Assembly (NCBI RefSeq): GCF_001482285.1
Contig: NZ_LOEP01000032.1
Span: 1-38,130 of the forward strand
Length of the DNA stretch: 38,130 nt
Source of the DNA: Haloferax sp. Q22
Lineage (GTDB): Archaea; Halobacteriota; Halobacteria; Halobacteriales; Haloferacaceae
Reading direction: 5' to 3'
Shown: piece after piece, positions 33,536 to 38,130 of the stretch
Numbering within the stretch: the first letter of the stretch is position 1
How the letters are laid out: each line of letters starts with the position of its first letter
Position numbers and translations under genes: made by a program
The notes under the pieces: generated by a model
Seen by the model: the letters and a program-made list of their open reading frames with translations, nothing else
Told to the model about the DNA's origin: nothing
Databases searched by the model: none

Positions 33536-34413
33536 TGTCGCTCGAAGACGCCTTCGCCGACGGGCCGGCGTTCATCCCGTACCTCGCCGCCGGCGACCCC
33601 GACTACGAGTCATCGCTCGAATACGTCGAGGCGCTCGAACGCGGCGGCGCGGATATCATCGAACTCGGGCTTCCGTTCTCGGAGCCCATCGCCGAGGGGC
33701 CGACCATCCAGAACGCGGTGGTTCGGTCGCTCGAAGGCGGCATGACGCCGACGCGCTTTTTCGAGTTCGTTGAGGACCTCGACGTGTCGGTGCCGCTGGT
33801 CTGTATGACCTACTACAACCTCATCTACCGCTACGGCGAGGAGAGCGAGGCACAACGCGCCTCGAATACGAGCGGTGAAACCGTAAGTAACGGCCCGCGG
33901 CCGTTCGTCGAGAAGGCGGCCGAGGTCGGCATCGAGGGCTTCGTCGTCCCCGACCTGCCGGCCGAGGAGGCCGGCCCGCTTCGTGAGGCCTGCGACGAGT
34001 TCGGCCTCGACCTCGTCTTCATCGTCGCGCCGACGACCCGCGGCGAGCACCTCGACCGCATGATGGAACAGGTCTCGGGCTACGTCTACGTGCAGGCGCG
34101 CCTCGGCACGACGGGCGCGCAGTCGAGCGTCTCCGACCAGACCGGCTCGTCGCTCGAACGACTCGCCGACTACGACGTGCCCAAGGCGGTCGGCTTCGGT
34201 ATCAGCAGCGGCGACCACGCGGAGCGCATCGTCGCGAGCGGCGCTGACGGCATCATCGTCGGCAGCGCGCTCGTGGACATCGTTGCCGACGGACACGACA
34301 ACGGCGACGACGCCGAGACGGTTGCCGACCGCCTCGAAACGCTCGCCCGCGAGCTGAAAGACGGTGCGGTGGCGGGCGCGTCGCAACGCCCACCGCATCC
34401 GGAACGCACATAA
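33535..34413 (+). CDS. trpA: Tryptophan synthase alpha subunit
   Basis: 292 residues from the ATG at 33535, overlapping the trpB stop. It cleaves indole-glycerol phosphate to indole. The active-site strand reads [18 protein letters not shown]: the catalytic Glu (E49 in Salmonella numbering) is kept, but the Asp of ADGP (D60) is Glu and FSDP is FSEP. After IYRYGEE there is an extra segment of about 18 residues (33841-33900) with unusual codons (AAT, GTA, AGT) and Ser/Thr/Asn-rich composition, so the protein is longer than the usual 265-280. Phosphate-binding GFGISS and GSALVD are conserved. Confidence 0.92.
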   Translation: MSLEDAFADGPAFIPYLAAGDPDYESSLEYVEALERGGADIIELGLPFSEPIAEGPTIQNAVVRSLEGGMTPTRFFEFVEDLDVSVPLVCMTYYNLIYRYGEESEAQRASNTSGETVSNGPRPFVEKAAEVGIEGFVVPDLPAEEAGPLREACDEFGLDLVFIVAPTTRGEHLDRMMEQVSGYVYVQARLGTTGAQSSVSDQTGSSLERLADYDVPKAVGFGISSGDHAERIVASGADGIIVGSALVDIVADGHDNGDDAETVADRLETLARELKDGAVAGASQRPPHPERT

Positions 34414-34437
34414 CTGCTCTGCCACCCTTTCTCATAC

Positions 34438-35238
34438 ATGAACACAGACATCGGACTCTCCGCACGACTCGAACGCATCTCCACAGACGGGCGATACCTC
34501 ATCGTCCCGATGGACCACGGCATCACCCTCGGCCCGGTCACGGGCCTCGTCGACATCGAATCCACCATCGACAGCATCACCCGCGGCGGCGCGGACGCCG
34601 TCCTCACGCACAAGGGCACCGCCCCGCGCGTCCACCCGAACAAGAACGGCAAAGGCTACATCGTCCACGTAAACGGGTCGACCGTCATCGGCCCCGACGA
34701 AAACGACAAGCGACTCACCGGCACCGTCGAAGACGCCCTCCGCGTCGGTGCCGACGCCGTCTCCTTCCACATCAACGTCGGCTCGAACTACGAGCCCGAC
34801 CAGATGACCCAACTCGCCGACCTCTGTTCCCGCGCCGCCGATTTCGGCGTGCCCGTCCTCGCGATGTCGTACGCCCGCGGCCCCGGCATCGACGAACAGG
34901 ACCCCGAGGCGCTCGCCCACGCCGTCCGCCTCGCCGAGGAAGTCGGTGCCGACGTGGTGAAGACTGCCTACAGCGGTGACGCCGACTCCTTCGGCCGCGT
35001 CGTCGAGGCCACGCGTCTGCCGGTCGTCATCGCCGGCGGCAGTCGCGGTACCGACCGCGAGACGGTCGAGATGGTCCGCGGGACGATGGACGCCGGCGCG
35101 GCCGGCGTCTCGATGGGCCGTTCCATCTTCCAACACGAGAACCCCGAGGCCATCACCCGCGCCGTGAGCGCCGTCATCCACGACGACGCCGACGCCGATA
35201 CGGCCCTCGAACGCGCCGGACTCGGCATCGAAGCGTAA
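34438..35238 (+). CDS. aroA': 2-amino-3,7-dideoxy-D-threo-hept-6-ulosonate synthase (AroA')
   Basis: 266 residues, a class I aldolase fold. VPMDHGITLGP and the Schiff-base Lys in VVKTAYSGDADSF are characteristic of the archaeal fructose-bisphosphate aldolase/AroA' family. In Archaea without DAHP synthase this enzyme condenses 6-deoxy-5-ketofructose phosphate with aspartate semialdehyde to start the aromatic pathway; the neighbouring aroB' makes this reading firm over plain aldolase. It starts 24 bp after trpA, with a CATAAC box about 27 bp before the ATG, so it may also have its own promoter. Confidence 0.92.
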   Translation: MNTDIGLSARLERISTDGRYLIVPMDHGITLGPVTGLVDIESTIDSITRGGADAVLTHKGTAPRVHPNKNGKGYIVHVNGSTVIGPDENDKRLTGTVEDALRVGADAVSFHINVGSNYEPDQMTQLADLCSRAADFGVPVLAMSYARGPGIDEQDPEALAHAVRLAEEVGADVVKTAYSGDADSFGRVVEATRLPVVIAGGSRGTDRETVEMVRGTMDAGAAGVSMGRSIFQHENPEAITRAVSAVIHDDADADTALERAGLGIEA

Positions 35239-35330
35239 CGCGACACGCGGCTCCGGCTTTCCGACGGCGTTTCCGTTTTCTCGACATCTCCAGCCTACAG
35301 ATAGATACCCGCTGAGCGCGAACTTCGAGC

Positions 35331-35741
35331 ATGCACGTCACGATGTGGGAGTTCGCAGTCGACGTGGACGAACGACTCCTCGGCTGTTCTCCCGAGTTAC
35401 TTCGCGAGCAACTCGCCGAGTACGAACGCGGGGAGCGCCGCGAGTTCGACGTGGACGTGCGATTTCCCGACTCCTTTACCGGCGACGTGATGCGCGTGAT
35501 GGCGTCGATTCCGTACGGCGAGACGCGCACCTACGGCGAGGCCGCGGCCGAACTCGACAGCCACGCGGTCGCCGTCGGACAGGCCTGCGGGCGGAACCCG
35601 GTCCCGCTCGTCGTCCCGTGCCACCGGGTCGTCGGCGCGGACTCCCTCGGCGGCTTCTCCGCCGCCGGCGGCGTCGACCTGAAGCGCACACTCCTCGACC
35701 ACGAGTGCGGCGCGGTCCAGACGGGGCTGGACGCGTTTTGA
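35331..35741 (+). CDS. ogt: Methylated-DNA--protein-cysteine methyltransferase (Ogt/MGMT)
   Basis: 136 residues. The DNA-binding and active-site domain is complete: SIPYGETRTYGEAAAEL, then VGQACGRNPVPLVVPCHRVVG with the acceptor C97 in PCHR. The N-terminal domain is much reduced, so it is shorter than the usual 150-170 residues. It repairs O6-alkylguanine by direct transfer to the Cys and is used once. It stands between aroA' and the gene-poor gap, about 4 kb from the Cys-less paralogue. Its ATG follows an AGATAGATAC stretch about 30 bp upstream. Confidence 0.9.
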   Translation: MHVTMWEFAVDVDERLLGCSPELLREQLAEYERGERREFDVDVRFPDSFTGDVMRVMASIPYGETRTYGEAAAELDSHAVAVGQACGRNPVPLVVPCHRVVGADSLGGFSAAGGVDLKRTLLDHECGAVQTGLDAF

Positions 35742-36546
35742 CTGATTTAATATCGCCATAATTAGTTTATCAGCTCTCGATTCGGCTGAGAGACGCCCGC
35801 GCGAGACTGTCGGTGTTTTTCGACGACTCGGCTGGACCACACACTCGGCTCTCCGCCTGACTCTCCGCTCGCCGAGTGGTCCGTGGGATTCGAACTTCGC
35901 GTTCGATTCACTCGTCAGTCTGCGTCGGTGACAGCGTACCGCTCCCGGAACGCAACCTGAGTCATCGACCCGCTGCGTCGATGATGGCTGACGGACGTGG
36001 GTCTTCCCGGTCGCCACCCCGGAGTTTCGTTCGAGATAGCGGGCGGTGCGTGTTGGTTTCCGACTGATTTTGTATCTGAGTCACCCTCGACAGCCCGGAC
36101 GAACTCGTCTTCCGAACCCGTCGGAGGGTCAGGCTCACAGTCGATCCCGGGTCGCGCAGTTGATTCGTCTCTCGGCTGAACGCCGCGACTGACCCGACTT
36201 GATGCGGGACTTCTCTCCGAACTGCGTCTCAACACGTCCTATCAGAGCGCCGTTTTTCCGACCCAACTGTCCCAAGCGTAGTCCTCGACCCGACCGCGAG
36301 ATTGTTCGCGAACTCGGCCGTAACCACCTGCTCTACGAACTGTTTTCCGGACCCAAAGCCCGCTTCGACTCGCATCAGCGCGTTCAAATCGGTCGTTCAA
36401 CCCCGAATTTCGACCCGGGCCCACAAATAAATCACATAGTGCGATATAGAATTGGATTCCCCTGGCCTCACCGTCCCGGCGCGACCCGTTCGCCGTCCGT
36501 TGATTCATTCGCCACGTTCAAGCCCACCCACCGAGTGAAGTCGATA
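35742..36546. other. 805-bp gene-free gap between ogt and aroB'
   Basis: No gene is supported. Open frames here have codon use unlike the neighbours: third positions are much less GC-rich, and Ser/Arg-rich products dominate. Parts near 35745-35775 and 36420-36455 are AT-rich, probably 3' end and promoter sequence. A perfect 8-bp hairpin TCATCGAC / GTCGATGA (35962-35969 with 35977-35984) and a 6-bp one TCGAAC / GTTCGA (35890-35895 with 35901-35906) are present. The stretch could be a decayed gene or element, or hold a small RNA. Confidence 0.55.
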
Positions 36547-37725
36547 ATGACACGAAGCGTCTGGCTCAAAGCCGACGACGCGGTCGGCGACTGGGAGACG
36601 CGGAAGCGACGCATCACGGCCGGACTGGAAGCCGGCGTCGACTGGGTTCTCGTCGACGAGGCCGACGTCGAGAAGGTCCGCGAACTCGGCGACGTCAACA
36701 TCGCCGCGTTCCGGACCGACGCCGATGTTCACGTGATGGAAGCGGAAGAAGACGACGCGGACCCCGAGGCACTCGCCGACGCCTACATCGTCGGCAAGGA
36801 CGGCGAGGGCGACGCGACCGTCGAACTCCCCTCCGATTTCTCCGGTTCTGCCGACCTGACGACGCTCCGCCGCGGCGACGACCTCGCAAACGGGTCGTAC
36901 GTCCGAATCCTCAGCAAGGACTACGAGGCGTTCGCCGAGGAGGCCGCCCGAGACGGCGACTACACCATCGTCATCGGCGAGGACTGGACCATCATCCCGC
37001 TGGAGAACCTCATCGCCCGCATCGGCGACGAGACCGACCTCATCGCAGGCGTCACGACCGCCGAAGAGGCCAAGACCGCCTTCGAGACGCTCGAACTCGG
37101 CTCCGACGGCGTCCTCCTCGACAGCGACGACCCCGACGAGATTCGAAAGACCGTCGAGGTCCGCGACGAGGCCGAACGCGAGTCGCTCGACCTCGTCTGG
37201 GCCGAGGTCACGGAGGTCGAACGCACGGGTATGGCCGACCGCGTCTGTGTCGACACGGGCACCATCATGGACCACGACGAGGGGATGCTCGTCGGCTCGA
37301 TGGCTCGCGGCCTTTTCTTTGTCCACGCCGAGACGGCGAAGTCCCCGTACGTCGCGTCTCGGCCGTTCAGAGTCAACGCCGGCGCGGTCCACGCCTACGC
37401 GCGGACCCCCGACGGCGGCACGGTCTATCTCTCCGAACTCGAAAGTGGCGACGAGGTGCAACTCATCGACACGAACGGGAACACCCGCGAGGCCATCGTC
37501 GGGCGCGTGAAGATAGAAAAGCGACCGATGTTTCGCATCTCCGCCGACTACGAGGGCGACCGCGTCACTACGCTCCTGCAGAACGCCGAGACAATCAAGG
37601 TCCACACCCGCGAGGGTCGTACGGCGGTCACGGACCTCGAACCCGGCGACGAGATGCTCATCTACTACGAGGACACGGCTCGCCACTTCGGCGAGGCCGT
37701 CGAAGAGAGCATCATCGAGAAGTAA
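36547..37725 (+). CDS. aroB': 3-dehydroquinate synthase II (AroB')
   Basis: 392 residues from the ATG at 36547; the open frame further upstream lies in the gap and is not coding. The start MTRSVWLKADDAVGDWETRKRRITAGLEAGVDWVLVDEAD and the conserved core VWAEVTEVERTGMADRVCVDTG and GMLVGSMARGLFFVHAE are typical of the archaeal enzyme. It uses NAD to oxidise and cyclise the AroA' product to 3-dehydroquinate, the second step of the alternative route. A GATATAGAA box at 36441-36449 could be its promoter, giving a leader of about 75 nt. Confidence 0.93.
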   Translation: MTRSVWLKADDAVGDWETRKRRITAGLEAGVDWVLVDEADVEKVRELGDVNIAAFRTDADVHVMEAEEDDADPEALADAYIVGKDGEGDATVELPSDFSGSADLTTLRRGDDLANGSYVRILSKDYEAFAEEAARDGDYTIVIGEDWTIIPLENLIARIGDETDLIAGVTTAEEAKTAFETLELGSDGVLLDSDDPDEIRKTVEVRDEAERESLDLVWAEVTEVERTGMADRVCVDTGTIMDHDEGMLVGSMARGLFFVHAETAKSPYVASRPFRVNAGAVHAYARTPDGGTVYLSELESGDEVQLIDTNGNTREAIVGRVKIEKRPMFRISADYEGDRVTTLLQNAETIKVHTREGRTAVTDLEPGDEMLIYYEDTARHFGEAVEESIIEK

Positions 37726-37738
37726 TCCCGGAGAACCG

Positions 37739-37744
37739 TTTTTT
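37739..37744 (+). terminator. T-run after aroB'
   Basis: TTTTTT begins 14 bp after the aroB' stop, behind a CCGGAGAACCG stretch. A T-run like this is enough for archaeal termination, and separates aroB' from the mobile element. Confidence 0.45.
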
Positions 37745-37792
37745 CGAGGCGGGCAGCCGACCGGAGCGCGTTATACAGAATCAAGGAGAATA

Positions 37793-37812
37793 CCTGCGCC
37801 TTTAGGCGCAGG
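37793..37812 (+). repeat. Subterminal hairpin of the TnpB element
   Basis: CCTGCGCC (37793-37800) and GGCGCAGG (37805-37812) form a perfect 8-bp stem with loop TTTA. Single-strand hairpins like this mark the ends of IS200/IS605 elements and are recognised by their TnpA. Confidence 0.7.
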
Positions 37813-37910
37813 ATGAATCCGACAATACCCTACACCAACCACCGTTCGATGGTAAGCCGGATATTCCACGCCAACCGACATTATTAACAAAACAGCGTTC
37901 ATAACCAGTT

Positions 37911-38130
37911 ATGAAGTCAGAAATGAGTCGAACCATCCGAACCTTCGAGGCCACGATCACGAACCAGCAACAGGTTCGTGACGACCTCGACCAACTCGGA
38001 TGGGCCGCCTCAAAACTCTGGAACGTCGGTCGCTACTACACACAAGAACAGTGGGACGAAACGGGCGAGATTCCCGATGACGGGGAACTCAAAGCCGAAC
38101 TCAAAAGCCACGAACGCTACACGGACTTGC
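37911..38130 (+). CDS. tnpB: RNA-guided endonuclease TnpB, N-terminal part
   Basis: Only the first 73 residues are in the window, from the ATG at 37911: MKSEMSRTIRTFEATITNQQ, then QLGWAASKLWNVGRYYTQEQWDETGEIPDDGEL. The N-terminal segment with LGWAASKLWNVGRYYTQEQW is typical of haloarchaeal TnpB (OrfB/transposase 35-type), whose catalytic RuvC and zinc-finger parts lie further on. Whether the gene is complete cannot be seen. Codons are somewhat less GC-rich than in the chromosomal genes. Confidence 0.85.
   Translation, partial: MKSEMSRTIRTFEATITNQQQVRDDLDQLGWAASKLWNVGRYYTQEQWDETGEIPDDGELKAELKSHERYTDL

Larger units (their letters stand above)
37771..38130 (+). mobile_element. Left end of an IS200/IS605-type (IS1341-like) element, cut by the window
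   Basis: A TTATACAG sequence, a perfect subterminal hairpin (37793-37812) and a tnpB start at 37911 in that order are the layout of the left end of a TnpB-only element. No tnpA is present between the hairpin and tnpB. The exact left boundary near 37771 is a guess, and the right end, where the guide RNA would be made, is outside the window. Confidence 0.6.

Noticed and set aside
35866..35906. tRNA 3' end-like sequence GTTCGAATCCCA on the minus strand
   Set aside because: The T-stem does not pair and no other arm is present; a short inverted repeat explains it.
35915..36235. A 106-codon open frame on the minus strand in the gap before aroB'
   Set aside because: Its acidic middle part is suggestive, but third positions are far less GC-rich than in real genes here and no motif is visible. 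I left it as part of the gap.
1..38130. CRISPR arrays, rRNA genes, tRNA genes, toxin-antitoxin or restriction systems
   Set aside because: No spaced repeats, rRNA signatures, complete tRNA folds or such gene pairs were seen anywhere in the window.

Overview
The window is a GC-rich, densely coded stretch from a haloarchaeal chromosome. The proteins are acidic, there are TATA-box promoters about 25-30 bp ahead of leaderless starts, and several families are known only from Halobacteria. Two genes point to Haloferax, at H. volcanii or a close relative: a 524-residue thermosome subunit without a GGM tail (CCT3-like) and a 56-residue protein matching the HVO_0758 zinc-finger family. The gene order also agrees with my memory of the H. 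volcanii HVO_075x-079x region. No database search was possible, so family names come from motif recognition.

Layout. 1-3011: the end of a secreted, sequon-rich protein (DUF7286-like), a DUF5791 protein and an NAD-binding epimerase. 3113-9300: DHH phosphoesterase, aldo/keto reductase, zinc microprotein, MFS transporter, GT81-like glycosyltransferase with a DUF7109 partner, and a CoA-type Nudix hydrolase. 9446-12589: DoxX membrane protein, DUF7388 protein with a long leader, a candidate structured RNA, and a DadA-type oxidoreductase. 12631-17975: a zinc microprotein-Hsp20 operon, a radical SAM enzyme, TRAM, YkgJ and metallo-beta-lactamase-fold proteins, a small winged-helix regulator and an unlisted 53-residue zinc ribbon. 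18081-21809: methyltransferase, GT2 glycosyltransferase, an amidohydrolase-fold protein without its metal ligands, a Bat-type regulator and a HalOD1 protein. 21971-30828: proteostasis and membrane genes: thermosome CCT3, an APC permease, a coupled nadM / SAM hydrolase / TRIC operon, the membrane protease LonB followed directly by a CPBP protease, and a small membrane protein. 30900-37725: an aromatic amino acid block, trpCBA, aroA' and aroB' (the archaeal alternative entry to the shikimate pathway). It also contains two MGMT-fold genes, one with the active cysteine and one with Asp in its place. 37771-end: the left end of an IS200/IS605-type element with the start of tnpB.

How the genes fit together. 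trpC, trpB and trpA overlap and must be one transcript; aroA' follows 24 bp later, and aroB' lies beyond ogt and an 805-bp gene-free gap. The two enzymes AroA' and AroB' make 3-dehydroquinate without DAHP. The trpC promoter carries two TGTACA hexamers exactly 20 bp apart, which resemble the TRP box of methanogen TrpY. The stress genes (Hsp20, CCT3, LonB with CPBP) each have strong, compact promoters.

The points most worth following are the inactive MGMT paralogue divergent from trpC, the TGTACA dyad, the nested stem-loop at 11232-11289, the ligand-free amidohydrolase, the altered TrpA active-site motif with its insertion, and the gap at 35742-36546. I did not find an obvious new defence or mobile system; the only mobile element is the partial TnpB element at the right edge.
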